This document shows positions 22,320 through 31,682 of a stretch of 64,000 bases of DNA, in pieces (position 1 is the first letter of the stretch; each line of letters opens with the position of its first letter). The notes under the pieces are model-generated. The model made no database searches. It was not told where the DNA came from and worked only from the letters and a program-made list of their open reading frames with translations. The translations under genes were made by a program, and so were the position numbers. The stretch is from Psychrobacter sp. AH5 (GTDB lineage Bacteria > Pseudomonadota > Gammaproteobacteria > Pseudomonadales > Moraxellaceae). The DNA lies in assembly GCF_040371085.1 (NCBI RefSeq), contig NZ_JAMBMT010000001.1, forward strand, positions 2,728,001 through 2,792,000, read 5' to 3'.

Positions 22320-23712
22320 TAATACAGCGTTAGAGCTGACAGAAGCGCAGCAGCGAGATAAGGATAATCTGAGTCTGATCGCTAATAAAAGTATTGGAGA
22401 GCTGGTAAAAGCCAATCCTGAATTGTTGATATTTCCTGATCGTCTTAATGATAACGAAGACGATATTGCGTGCGATCCAATCCTTGAGCTGGCTCTAACA
22501 GATGCCAAAACCGTACTGACGACGGGTAATATTATGGGTTTTATTGGCGTAAAAAATACCCAACTAAAAATCCAATCGCGTTTTGCTCAGAGTGTTGTCG
22601 ATGATGCTAGTGACGTTGATACTTTAGCAAATAATCAAGTAGCCAGTCTTGAGGATTATTTTTTACACTACATGCTACAAAAGGTACTATGCTTCAATTT
22701 ATTTGATTTAAAGCACAGCCATAACCAAACCAAGGTGTTTGATTTTTTAGTGTACCTGTTTCCTTATTTCCTCAAAAAAGCCCTATCGCAAGGCTTGTAT
22801 AAGGAGTATCAGAAGAAGGCCTACAATGATAGCAACCTTAAAGGCACTATCGATATTAAAGCTCACTTGCAACGAAACTTGCCCTTCCAAGGTAGCGTTG
22901 CTTACCGCGTGCGTGAGCACAGCTTTGATAATCCGCTCACTCAGCTGATTCGCCATACTATCGAGCTAATCAAGCAAAAACCAAATTTGCGAGATGTGCT
23001 ACATAGCGATAGCGAGACTCTAGATTTTGTTAATCTGATAGTCCAACATACATCGTCCTATCATGTACGTAATCGGCACACTGTCATTAATGCCAACCGC
23101 AAACCTTTCGTCCATCCTTATTTTACAGAATATCGAGGTCTGCAAAAGATCTGCCTACAAATCCTCCGTCATGATGGTCTAAAATATGCCAATAATGATG
23201 ACAAAGCTTATGGCATCTTATTCGATGGGGCTTGGTTATGGGAAGAGTATTTAAATACGCTTCTGCGCACTATTGGCTATAAACATCCGACCAATAATAA
23301 TAGACAAGGCGGTATTAACGTATATGCTCAGAAGTTGTCGGGTAATAACGTGCGCCGTTATCCTGACTTTGTAAAAGATGACCGCATTATTTTGGACGCG
23401 AAATATAAACGTATGAAAGGCAATCACATCAACCGCGATGACCTCAATCAAGTGCTGTCGTATTTGTTTCTATATCAAGCCAATATAGGTGGCTACATTG
23501 CGCCTACAATTGATAATAATTTGGCTTTGAATATGGGCTCATTGAACGGCTTTGGTGGCAGTACTCATAAATTTAAATTAGCGATACCGCAACAGGTCGC
23601 TAGTTATCAAGCGTTTAAAACGGCTATTACTCAGAATGAAGCTAAGTTGATTGAAGCTATTAAAGCGTTGTCATCTGAACAAAGTGATAATGAGTCGCTT
23701 GCAATAAGCTAA
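22303..23712 (+). CDS. mcrC: McrC-like nuclease subunit of type IV restriction system
   Basis: McrC carries the nuclease of the McrBC complex and stimulates McrB GTPase. The chosen ATG at 22303 gives 469 residues; in-frame ATGs back to 22261 are possible but read as a methionine-rich stretch forced by the overlapping mcrB frame. The PD-(D/E)xK nuclease motif is visible as RRYPDFVKDD followed by ILDAKYKRM (about 348-370). The upstream GTIDIKAHL and AYRVREHSFDNPLTQLI segments are typical of the larger McrC family (PF10117). It overlaps mcrB by 17 bp. A structured hairpin element begins 70 bp after its stop. Confidence 0.92.
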   Translation: MLVTTDNTALELTEAQQRDKDNLSLIANKSIGELVKANPELLIFPDRLNDNEDDIACDPILELALTDAKTVLTTGNIMGFIGVKNTQLKIQSRFAQSVVDDASDVDTLANNQVASLEDYFLHYMLQKVLCFNLFDLKHSHNQTKVFDFLVYLFPYFLKKALSQGLYKEYQKKAYNDSNLKGTIDIKAHLQRNLPFQGSVAYRVREHSFDNPLTQLIRHTIELIKQKPNLRDVLHSDSETLDFVNLIVQHTSSYHVRNRHTVINANRKPFVHPYFTEYRGLQKICLQILRHDGLKYANNDDKAYGILFDGAWLWEEYLNTLLRTIGYKHPTNNNRQGGINVYAQKLSGNNVRRYPDFVKDDRIILDAKYKRMKGNHINRDDLNQVLSYLFLYQANIGGYIAPTIDNNLALNMGSLNGFGGSTHKFKLAIPQQVASYQAFKTAITQNEAKLIEAIKALSSEQSDNESLAIS

Positions 23713-23782
23713 ACTTTGCAATTAAAAAATGGTCGCCTCAAGGCGCTTTTTAGCCGTGACTGACGCGGTATCCTATGCGACT

Positions 23783-23860
23783 AAGCGAGTTGCGGGCACT
23801 TGGCTGAGGGTAGTATCGAGAATACAGGAATGCCATCAGCCGTTAGTGCCCGCCACGCTT
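23783..23860. repeat. Structured hairpin element, copy 1
   Basis: A 78-nt hairpin is built from AAGCG/CGCTT, GCGGGCACT (23792-23800)/AGTGCCCGC (23845-23853) and GGCTGA (23802-23807)/TCAGCC (23836-23841). The loop contains GTATCGAG and ACAGGAA. It aligns without gaps over 63 bp to the reverse complement of the element at 50857-50932, with stem changes that preserve pairing. Confidence 0.8.
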
Positions 23861-23969
23861 AAGGGTACAGATACAAGCAAAAGGCGCGATTAGCTCCTAT
23901 AATCTCTCAACCAAAATCATCCCACCTTCTAACCACTCCCAATACGCCGACACCTTAAACTTGCGCAGA

Positions 23970-25538
23970 CTACTTCGCAGGATATCCTGTGATGTCTTGA
24001 ATGCTTTGGTATAAGGGTTTTAGGCGCTCGTACATCTTGAGATAGACCTCGTTATACAGGCGCTTGTAGAGTTGCACGTTGGCTTTGATGGGCACAAATT
24101 CATCACCTAAATGGGTCATGGCATCGCTTGCGGTAGAGTGGTCGGGATAGACGCCGAGACCCACCGCGCAGTTGATGGCCGCGCCAAGGCCAGTGGCTTC
24201 ATAGGTGTGCGGGCGGTAGGCGGGCATGGCGAAGATGTCGGCGGTGAGCTGCATGGCGGCGTCGCTTTGGGAGCCGCCGCCTGAGACCCGCAGGTGTTTG
24301 ATGGGTTTGCCCGTACGTTTTTCGATAGTATCAAAGCCGAGTTTGAGCTCGTAGGCCAGCCCTTCTAAGATAGCGCGATACACGTGCGCCCGCGTGTGCA
24401 CATCGCCAAAACCAATGAGCGCGCCTTTGCCTTCAAGCCCCGGATGACGCACGCCTGGCGACCAATACGGCTGCATGATGAGTCCCATACAGCCGGCTGG
24501 AATGTCTTTTACGGCGGCATCGAGGAGTTTTTCGGTGTCGATGCCTTGGGTTTTGGCAAGTTGCTGTTCGTAGTGGGCGAATTGTTCTTTGAACCAGCTG
24601 ACCATCCAAAAGCCGCGATAAATCATGTACTCGTGGTTGTAGTAGTGCGGGGCGGCGGCGGTGTAGGCGGGCATGTGTTTGAGGATTTCGACGTAATCGG
24701 GGGAGATGGTATTGATAGTGGCGGTGGTGCCAAAGCTGAGGCAGGCGGTATCGGCGGCAAGCCCCGCTGCGCCTAGGGCTTCGCAGGCTTTATCACTGGC
24801 AGCGGCTATCATTGGTGTGCCTGCAACAAGTCCTGTAGCTTTAGCAGCTGTCGCCGTAATTTCCCCTAGTTTTTGTCCAGGTGGGACTATTTTAGGCATT
24901 TGCTCAGAGGTACAGCTAAAGAGTCGCCATTTAAGATCTTTCGGCTTTAGCCACTTTTGCGCTTTATAATCATAAGGTAGATAGCCGACACAGTGACCCG
25001 TTGAGTCAGCTAATTCGCCTGTGAGCTGATAAGTGAGGTAGGCGGAGAGGTTGACGTAGTGCGCGGTTTTTGCCCACATCTCAGGTTTGTTTTGCGCGAG
25101 CCAATTACAGCGAGCTTTCTGCTGGGCGTCCTTGACTAATTCGCCCATGCCGATGACTTTGGTGAGTGGGCCAAGAAAGCCGATATCACTAGTCTCAGCG
25201 CGGCGCAAATCCATCCAAACGATAGCGGGGCGTAGCGGCTGCATGTCTTTATCGAGGCAAATCATGGTATAGCGCTGGGTGGCGAGACTGACGCCAGCGA
25301 TTTGTTCAGGTTTAATCTCGCAGCTTTGCCACAGCTTTTGGCAAGCCTCACATAGCTTTTGCCAATAGTAGTCGGCGTGCTGCTCAGCATAATTGGGCTG
25401 CTCGGAGAAATACGGCTCGATAGGCACGCGGGCTTTGGCAATCTCGCTGCCGAATTGATCAAATATCAGCGCGCGGACGCTTTGGGTGCCGTTGTCGATA
25501 GCTAAGAAATAAATCGGGTTTGCAGAATTATCGGTCAT
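23970..25538 (-). CDS. FGGY-family carbohydrate kinase
   Basis: An ATP-dependent kinase of the FGGY (glycerol/xylulose/gluconate kinase) family. The 522 residues begin with the phosphate-loop segment AIDNGTQSVRALIFDQFG and have GVSLATQRYTMICLD. The second-domain motif is LRVSGGGSQSDAAMQLTADI, followed by the typical EATGLGAAINCAVGLG. The substrate cannot be read; E. coli YgcE, which sits near the FAD oxidase YgcU, is a comparable kinase of unclear substrate. It is the last gene of the kinase-glpD-oxidase block and is separated from glpD by a MITE-like repeat. Confidence 0.9.
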   Translation of the reverse strand: MTDNSANPIYFLAIDNGTQSVRALIFDQFGSEIAKARVPIEPYFSEQPNYAEQHADYYWQKLCEACQKLWQSCEIKPEQIAGVSLATQRYTMICLDKDMQPLRPAIVWMDLRRAETSDIGFLGPLTKVIGMGELVKDAQQKARCNWLAQNKPEMWAKTAHYVNLSAYLTYQLTGELADSTGHCVGYLPYDYKAQKWLKPKDLKWRLFSCTSEQMPKIVPPGQKLGEITATAAKATGLVAGTPMIAAASDKACEALGAAGLAADTACLSFGTTATINTISPDYVEILKHMPAYTAAAPHYYNHEYMIYRGFWMVSWFKEQFAHYEQQLAKTQGIDTEKLLDAAVKDIPAGCMGLIMQPYWSPGVRHPGLEGKGALIGFGDVHTRAHVYRAILEGLAYELKLGFDTIEKRTGKPIKHLRVSGGGSQSDAAMQLTADIFAMPAYRPHTYEATGLGAAINCAVGLGVYPDHSTASDAMTHLGDEFVPIKANVQLYKRLYNEVYLKMYERLKPLYQSIQDITGYPAK

Positions 25539-25590
25539 AGTCTTCCTTAACTATACTCAGTTCTAGTTAAAACTGCTACACATTTGCTAT

Positions 25591-25670
25591 GTGCTGCTGG
25601 GATGAATTTTGCGCAGCCTCTGGAGTGACGAAGTCGCACAGCAAGCAAGGAAAATTTATACCAGCCGCAC
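25591..25670 (+). repeat. MITE-like repeat, copy A
   Basis: 80 bp with 20-bp imperfect terminal inverted repeats: GTGCTGCTGGGATGAATTTT (25591-25610) and AAAATTTATACCAGCCGCAC (25651-25670), 17 of 20 pairing. The core GGAGTGACGAAGTCGCACAG is shared with copy B. Confidence 0.85.
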
Positions 25671-25712
25671 AGCATAACTCTTAAAGTGTCTTAAATGTGG
25701 GTATAAAAAGCA

Positions 25713-27371
25713 CTAAGCCGCAGGCAAATGATAATAACGCTGCCATAACTCGGTATAGCGAGCGACTTCTTGCTGCCACTTTTGCTCATCCCAACCCAGC
25801 TCTTGTTGGCAAATTTGCTTTAATCTTGCGCTAATCAGAGGTGTCATCGCGCCGTGCGGCAGGATCAAACCTAAGCGCGTGCGTCTTAATAACAAGTCAT
25901 CTAAATGTATGACTTGCTCAAAGCGCGCGGCAAAGCGAATTTCGGCCCAAATGGTATTACTATCGGTGACATACGCTAGATCATCCTCGTGCGCTAGCTC
26001 TAGTAATTTATCGAGCTGCAGACCATAAAATCCTTGCAAACGCTGTTGTAGATCAGAAGGTAAAGTCGTAAATTTGGGATGGGTCGGCGTGGGATTGCTA
26101 AAGACTTGGTCGTTATGCGAGGCATTTTGTTCGATAGTGGCATCATCAAGTTGCAGTACTTGTTGACACTTTTTAAGCACATCAAGGGCAATTAGGCGAA
26201 AGGTCGTGAGCTTGCCGCCGCTGACGGTCACGAGATTGTTATCGAGCCAAACGCTATGATCGCGCTTTTCTTTACTAGGGCTGACGCGTTTGCCATCGCC
26301 ACTATCGGATATCAGCGGACGCACGCCTGCCCATGAGCTGATGACATCTTCTCGATTGAGATCGGTATCATCAAATAATGAGTTAGTCGCTGCTAGTAGA
26401 TAATCGACCTCTGCGCTAGTGATACCGACTTCTTCGTCATTAAGTGGCGGGTGATCCAAATCGGTAGTCCCTAGCACAGTGCGGTTCTCCCACGGAAAGA
26501 CGAACACCGCTCTTTTATCAGTAGGATGCAAGAAGGTATAAGCTTGCGAGGTAGGCAAGCGCTCTTGACTGACCACTAAATGACTACCGCGTGAGGGACG
26601 TATTTGCTTGTTGAAGCTTTGCTCAGTTTCATTACTGGCTTGCATACGTAAGGTATCGGCCCACGCACCTGTGGCACTGACCACCACTTTGGCGTGAACC
26701 TCGAATGTCTTATCGCTCTCTTTAGAAGCAGTATCTTTAAGATTTGCGCCTACCACTAAGCCTTGTTCATTAATGATAAGCGACTCGGCTTTTAGATAAT
26801 TAATAGCTTGCGCGCCGTCATGGATGGCTTCGTCAAGTACACGCATTACAAGGCGCGAGTCATCGGTGACCGCATCGCTAAACTGGCTGGCACCCAAAAA
26901 TTTATCCTGCTTGATATTAGGATTGAGACGTAAAAAAGCGTCTTTTTTGAAGTATTTAAAATAACGTTTGCCCGCTATTCTGTCATAGACTCTTAATAAG
27001 GTATTAAATATCCAGGGCGGTGGAAACTTGCCTTTATAGTGCGGCATGACGTAATGCATCTCGTTAACCAAACCGCTAGCTTCAGTGAGCATACGCTCGC
27101 GCTCGCGCACACTAAGTAAAGTGGTTTTATAATCGCCCGAAGCTATGTAACGCAGACCGCCGTGTACCATTTTGCTTGAGCGGCTGGAGGTGCCCCAAGC
27201 AAAGTCTTTTTGCTCGATAAGTAAGACACTTAGCCCGCGCCTTGCCGCTTCACGTGCAATGCCCGCACCAGTAATACCGCCGCCGATAATGAGCATATCC
27301 CAAGGTGCAGTGTGAGAGGAGCGTTTTAATAAGGTCGCTAGGGCTTGCTGGCGTTGTTTGCTTTGGTTCAT
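25713..27371 (-). CDS. glpD: Aerobic glycerol-3-phosphate dehydrogenase
   Basis: GlpD is a membrane-associated flavoprotein that oxidises sn-glycerol-3-phosphate to dihydroxyacetone phosphate and passes electrons to quinone. The FAD-binding motif is IIGGGITGAGIAREAARRG near residue 29. GTSSRSSKMVHGGLRY and the later VSGGKLTTFR are GlpD-typical. The 552 residues are longer than E. coli GlpD (501). It lies between the FGGY kinase and the AGPS-like oxidase. Inverted copies of one MITE-like repeat flank it within about 80 bp on each side. Confidence 0.95.
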   Translation of the reverse strand: MNQSKQRQQALATLLKRSSHTAPWDMLIIGGGITGAGIAREAARRGLSVLLIEQKDFAWGTSSRSSKMVHGGLRYIASGDYKTTLLSVRERERMLTEASGLVNEMHYVMPHYKGKFPPPWIFNTLLRVYDRIAGKRYFKYFKKDAFLRLNPNIKQDKFLGASQFSDAVTDDSRLVMRVLDEAIHDGAQAINYLKAESLIINEQGLVVGANLKDTASKESDKTFEVHAKVVVSATGAWADTLRMQASNETEQSFNKQIRPSRGSHLVVSQERLPTSQAYTFLHPTDKRAVFVFPWENRTVLGTTDLDHPPLNDEEVGITSAEVDYLLAATNSLFDDTDLNREDVISSWAGVRPLISDSGDGKRVSPSKEKRDHSVWLDNNLVTVSGGKLTTFRLIALDVLKKCQQVLQLDDATIEQNASHNDQVFSNPTPTHPKFTTLPSDLQQRLQGFYGLQLDKLLELAHEDDLAYVTDSNTIWAEIRFAARFEQVIHLDDLLLRRTRLGLILPHGAMTPLISARLKQICQQELGWDEQKWQQEVARYTELWQRYYHLPAA

Positions 27372-27445
27372 AGATTCTTCTTCTTAAATAATAATTTATT
27401 CAAGCTATAGTCGCTGCTAAGTTGATAGATAAGTTTTGTTACGGC

Positions 27446-27525
27446 GCGCGACTGGTATTAATTTTACTTGCTTGCTGTGCGACTTCGTCACTCCAGAGGC
27501 TGGGCAAAATTAAGACCAGCCGTGC
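27446..27525 (-). repeat. MITE-like repeat, copy B
   Basis: 80 bp, the same length as copy A and in opposite orientation. Its reverse complement shares GCAGCCTCTGGAGTGACGAA (one change) with copy A. Ends are ACTGGTATTAATTTT and AAAATTAAGACCAG. It lies just upstream of glpD. Confidence 0.85.
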
Positions 27526-27574
27526 TGCAACGTTCTTCCATCAAACTGGCTATAAACAAAGCTCTTAATTAAAA

Positions 27575-29350
27575 CTATTCTTCGAGTAATACACCCGGAT
27601 TCATACGCTGCTCAGGATCTAAGCTTTTGAGCATATTACGAGTCACTTGAATCCCTAGCTCGCCTTTTTCAGCTACTAAATATGGGGCATGATCACGACC
27701 GACGCCATGCTGATGCGAGATGGTGGCCTTGCCATTCGCTAAACTAGTACTAGCGGCATGTTTGATTTTCTGCCAGCGCTGTAGAGTAGTGGCGTGATCT
27801 TTGGCGGCGCGGAAGAAATAAGTCGTGTATAGACTTGCGCCTTGCTTATAGACATGTGAGATATGAGTAAAGGCCATCACTTCCTCGCCTTCATCAGCGA
27901 GCGAGGTTTTTACCGCCTCTTGCATCTGCGCCATCTGCTCGTCAATACGGCTCCAGTTGGTAGCAGTCTCAAAGGTATCGACCATAATGCCTTTGTCCCA
28001 CAAAGTGCCGCGTAGATACGGGAATTTAAAGCGTCCATGCGCCCACACACTACCCATAATATTAGTGATTTTACCCGTGACACTACCATTTTGCTTTAAC
28101 AGCTTATTGAGCTGAGTAATAGCTAGTTTATTCTGTGCTTTATCGCCTGAGAAGCCATAAGTCAGCATCACTTTATCTGAGCTAAGACCACGCGCTTTTA
28201 GATAGGTGCTAATCGCTAAAAACTGACTCGGCGTAGTGCCTAAATGCAAATGTGCGTCAGTCTCAACCGCATTACTCAGACGTAGCATGGACAGGCGGAT
28301 ATCTTGTTGCACCGCTTGTTTGAGTACTGCTTTTCCTGCTTGCCAATTGGGCAAAAACGCCACTTTAAATAGCTCTTCCTCAGGTTGCGACTGCACGCGC
28401 ACTTTCACTGTCGTAAAGATACCCGCGCGGCCCTCAGACCCCATCATCATCTCACGCAGATCTGGCCCTGCTGAGGATGCAGGAATATCAGCAATCTCTA
28501 GCACGCCTTGCGGGGTCACTAAAGTACCGCCTGCAAACATCTGCTCGATACGTCCATAGCCCAAGGATTGCTGACCACTAGAGCGCGCGGCAATCCAACC
28601 ACCAAGTGTCGATAGCTCCCACGACTGCGGATAATGTCCCAAGCGATAACCATGCTCGTCCAATTGCGCCTCGACCGCTGGTCCTTGCGTACCGGCACCA
28701 AAAGTAGCAATTTGACTCTCGGTATCCAAATCCATCAGCCGATCCATTTTACTCATAGCGATTGTCAAAACAGGCCGCGCGCCCTGTTGTGGATTGATAT
28801 GACCGACTACAGAAGTACCACCGCCGAAAGGAATAACAATCAGATCGTGCTCTTGGGCGAGCTTAAGTAGTTGCTCGACATCAGCGGTAGATTCGGGGAA
28901 AGCCACGCCATCAGGGAAGACCTCAAAGTCGCCGCTGTGCATAGCGATCCAATCGGGGAAGCTTTGCCCGCGGGCGTGTCTGAGTCTGGTTTCTTGATCG
29001 GTCGATACTATATCGAGATCGGTAAGCTCAGCAGGCAAGCGTGGTTTAGGCACCGTTTTAATGACTTGTTGCAGGCTAACCGATTTGAGCTTTTTAGTTT
29101 TACCGATATGTGATTTGATCAGCTTTGCGCCGTGCGGCGAGACTTTTTTATTAATATTAACATTACCCCAGCCATTCCAGCGCGTTTGCTCGATAGGCGT
29201 ATTAAGAGAATTGCTGGTCTGAGAGACAGCTCTTTTTATATCAGTATCCTGACTTGTATTGTCGGTATTTTTGCTATCAGAGGTGATTGCGAGAGGCACA
29301 GCGTTATCGGCTTTAGGGCTTTTGCGGAGAAGGGATTTGATTTTGCTCAT
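27575..29350 (-). CDS. FAD-linked oxidase resembling alkylglycerone-phosphate synthase
   Basis: A flavoenzyme of the vanillyl-alcohol-oxidase fold. After about 100 variable, basic residues, the FAD-binding domain shows FPESTADVEQLLKLA and the phosphate loop PFGGGTSVVGH (174-184). The C-terminal oxidase domain ends with ISHQHGVGRDHAPYLV and LDPEQRMNPGVL. HQHGVGRDH matches the HHHGVG element of alkyl-DHAP synthases, the ether-lipid enzymes. Related bacterial proteins (E. coli YgcU) have no settled substrate, so the reaction is not claimed. Gene order suggests a shared pathway with GlpD and the kinase. Confidence 0.88.
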   Translation of the reverse strand: MSKIKSLLRKSPKADNAVPLAITSDSKNTDNTSQDTDIKRAVSQTSNSLNTPIEQTRWNGWGNVNINKKVSPHGAKLIKSHIGKTKKLKSVSLQQVIKTVPKPRLPAELTDLDIVSTDQETRLRHARGQSFPDWIAMHSGDFEVFPDGVAFPESTADVEQLLKLAQEHDLIVIPFGGGTSVVGHINPQQGARPVLTIAMSKMDRLMDLDTESQIATFGAGTQGPAVEAQLDEHGYRLGHYPQSWELSTLGGWIAARSSGQQSLGYGRIEQMFAGGTLVTPQGVLEIADIPASSAGPDLREMMMGSEGRAGIFTTVKVRVQSQPEEELFKVAFLPNWQAGKAVLKQAVQQDIRLSMLRLSNAVETDAHLHLGTTPSQFLAISTYLKARGLSSDKVMLTYGFSGDKAQNKLAITQLNKLLKQNGSVTGKITNIMGSVWAHGRFKFPYLRGTLWDKGIMVDTFETATNWSRIDEQMAQMQEAVKTSLADEGEEVMAFTHISHVYKQGASLYTTYFFRAAKDHATTLQRWQKIKHAASTSLANGKATISHQHGVGRDHAPYLVAEKGELGIQVTRNMLKSLDPEQRMNPGVLLEE

Positions 29351-29531
29351 AGAGACGTACCTGTCAAATTATAATCACTGGATTTTGAATTGGCTTTATT
29401 TTAAATTAAAGGTTCAATACTAATTCTTTTAGATTATCACAATGTAAATAACTATTGTTTATATTTTATGACTCGATAGCAGCATTAAAAAAGGGGCACA
29501 ATGAAAGGTTTATTAGCCATTAAATACAAAG

Positions 29532-29561
29532 AAGCTGAGCTACCATAGCAGCTCAGCTTTT
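29532..29561 (-). terminator. Terminator downstream of the BCCT transporter
   Basis: Perfect 10-bp stem AAGCTGAGCT/AGCTCAGCTT with an 8-base loop. On the minus strand it follows the transporter stop by 28 bases and is followed by a T-rich stretch (CTTTGTATTT). Confidence 0.7.
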
Positions 29562-29589
29562 ATCAAATAATTAAAAATAGACGCTTGTT

Positions 29590-31437
29590 TTAACTACCGT
29601 TTTCAGCGTCATCGCGTAGTTGTTCCCACTCATCCTGCTGAGCCAATACCGAGCCCTCTGGCGCCTCCGATGTCAGCCCTTCTTCCCATGGCGAATTATC
29701 TGGGAGCTCTTCGATATGGATGGTTTTTATATAATAATCAGGCTGATAAGCCAAGTCATAACGCGCCGCCTTAATGACCGAAACCATCATCATCGTTAGA
29801 ATGATAATAAGCGGTGCCCCAGCGATAATAGAAGCGGTCTGCAAGGTTTGCAAATCACCCAAAAACATCAAAATAGCGGGCAATAAACATAAGGTAAAGG
29901 CCCAAAATAGCCGGTTCCAGCGATGCGGCTCATCATCGACCTCTTTTTGTACCACCGAAGCTAGAATATAAGAGATCGAATCAAAAGTAGTCGCAGTAAA
30001 AATAGTGGCCAAAAAGGTAAAGACCGCCACCACTAGATAAGACATCGGTAAGCTATTTAAGATAGAGAAGATAGCGGCAGTCGGCGATTCGTTATTTAAG
30101 ATGCCGACCACATCGACTATCCCCGTCATCTGCAAATATAAACCATAGTTCCCTAAGATAATCATAAACATCGCGCAGCCAAGCGAGCCATAAAACATCG
30201 AGCCGACCACCATATTACGAATGGTACGCCCTCTAGATATCTTGGCGATAAATAGCCCAATAGTTGGCGCAAATACTAGCCACCATGCCCAATAAAACAC
30301 CGTCCAATCTTGCGGAAAAGTAATAGGCTTAAAACCAAACTGTTGAAAGTCTTTAAAGGGCTCAATATAAGTCATCATCCGCGGCATCTGCGTAATCATA
30401 CGGCCAATGGCTTCCATACCAGTGTTCAAAATAAACACCGTCGGTCCAACTACCAACACAAATAATAAAAATACCACCGCTAGATAAAAGTTAATATTAG
30501 AGAGCTTTTGAATACCGCCTTTGAGTCCTTGATAAGCACTATAAGCAAAGATCATGGTGGTGATGAGTAGCACCACAATTTGCATGGTGATGTTGCGCGG
30601 CAGGCCAAATAAATTATACAAACCTTCATTAATAAGCGGTGAGGCGAGACCCAAAGTGGTTGCCCCGCCACCTACCATACCAAAGACAAACAGCACATCG
30701 AGCATTTTGGCCCAATTGCTACCCGCCCCCTTTTCGCCTAATAAAGGCATCAAGGTTTGGCTGACTTTGAGTACTGGCGTTTGCCGCACGTAATAGAAGT
30801 AGGCAATAGGAATGGCAGGCACTAAGTAGATCGCCCAGGCCACCGGTCCCCAGTGAAACATACCGTAAGTGGTCGCCCAGCGAATAGCGTCCGGCGTTGC
30901 GCCTGCTATACCAAAAGGCGGACTTTGATAATAATAAGCCCACTCGATGAGTCCCCAATATAAGATACTTGCGCCAATACCGCCACAAAACAGCATTGCC
31001 GCCCATGAGCTGTCCTTAAACTCTGGCATCTCTTCTGGTCGGCCTAACTTTATTTTGCCGATATCAGAGAAGATGATATAAATCACAAACATCATCGCCA
31101 GCACGCCGAACAATAAATAGGCAAAACCAAAGTTATCGCTGACAAAAGCGCGCGCTATACCTACCCAGTTTTTGCCTTGTTCAGGAAACAAGATCAAAGG
31201 CACAGCGATACTAAGTAAAATAACTAGCACCATGCCAAAAGTAAACTTGTCGATACGGGTGTCGGGGACATGGTCGGGTCGCCACTGCGGAATAGACATA
31301 CCGACATCAAAAGTCCCTAAATGCGGCGGCTTATGATATTTGGATCGAGCTTTGACATAATCGGGCAAATACTCTTTGGACAATCCAAGAGAGTCTAAAC
31401 TGGATTTATCAGGTTTTTGACGCGAATCATTACTCAT
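29590..31437 (-). CDS. BCCT family transporter
   Basis: A sodium- or proton-coupled transporter of the betaine-choline-carnitine family. The 615 residues show about twelve membrane segments. Family motifs include GMFHWGPVAWAIY and GMVGGGATTLGLASPLINEG. The tryptophan-rich substrate segment is DWTVFYWAWWLVFAPTIGLF, with ISRGRTIRNMV after it. The long hydrophilic N- and C-terminal ends (about 45 and 65 residues) suggest osmotic regulation as in BetP or BetT, but this is inferred. Substrate is not defined. It is upstream of the oxidase-glpD-kinase genes on the same strand, with a terminator in between. Confidence 0.93.
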   Translation of the reverse strand: MSNDSRQKPDKSSLDSLGLSKEYLPDYVKARSKYHKPPHLGTFDVGMSIPQWRPDHVPDTRIDKFTFGMVLVILLSIAVPLILFPEQGKNWVGIARAFVSDNFGFAYLLFGVLAMMFVIYIIFSDIGKIKLGRPEEMPEFKDSSWAAMLFCGGIGASILYWGLIEWAYYYQSPPFGIAGATPDAIRWATTYGMFHWGPVAWAIYLVPAIPIAYFYYVRQTPVLKVSQTLMPLLGEKGAGSNWAKMLDVLFVFGMVGGGATTLGLASPLINEGLYNLFGLPRNITMQIVVLLITTMIFAYSAYQGLKGGIQKLSNINFYLAVVFLLFVLVVGPTVFILNTGMEAIGRMITQMPRMMTYIEPFKDFQQFGFKPITFPQDWTVFYWAWWLVFAPTIGLFIAKISRGRTIRNMVVGSMFYGSLGCAMFMIILGNYGLYLQMTGIVDVVGILNNESPTAAIFSILNSLPMSYLVVAVFTFLATIFTATTFDSISYILASVVQKEVDDEPHRWNRLFWAFTLCLLPAILMFLGDLQTLQTASIIAGAPLIIILTMMMVSVIKAARYDLAYQPDYYIKTIHIEELPDNSPWEEGLTSEAPEGSVLAQQDEWEQLRDDAENGS

Positions 31438-31682
31438 CTAACTCTCCTGTTGCAAGTTTCAAAATTTATAGCATAAATAAGAGCGGTTGTAGGGCATAAC
31501 AGTGATAGATGCTTTATTACTTATAACAAATTTTGCTCTTATTATCGATGCCGCATAATAAACCACCCTATATAACGCTTCAAACAGCGATCATTACTAG
31601 AATAAGCGATTTTTATAACCAATAGCTGCGCTAAACTTGTTAAAATAGGCCACCAATTTTACCTATTGATGGACCTCTAGTT

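Noticed and set aside
23783..23860. Structured hairpin as an integron attC site
   Set aside because: The RYYYAAC and GTTRRRY end boxes are missing and no integron integrase gene is in the window.
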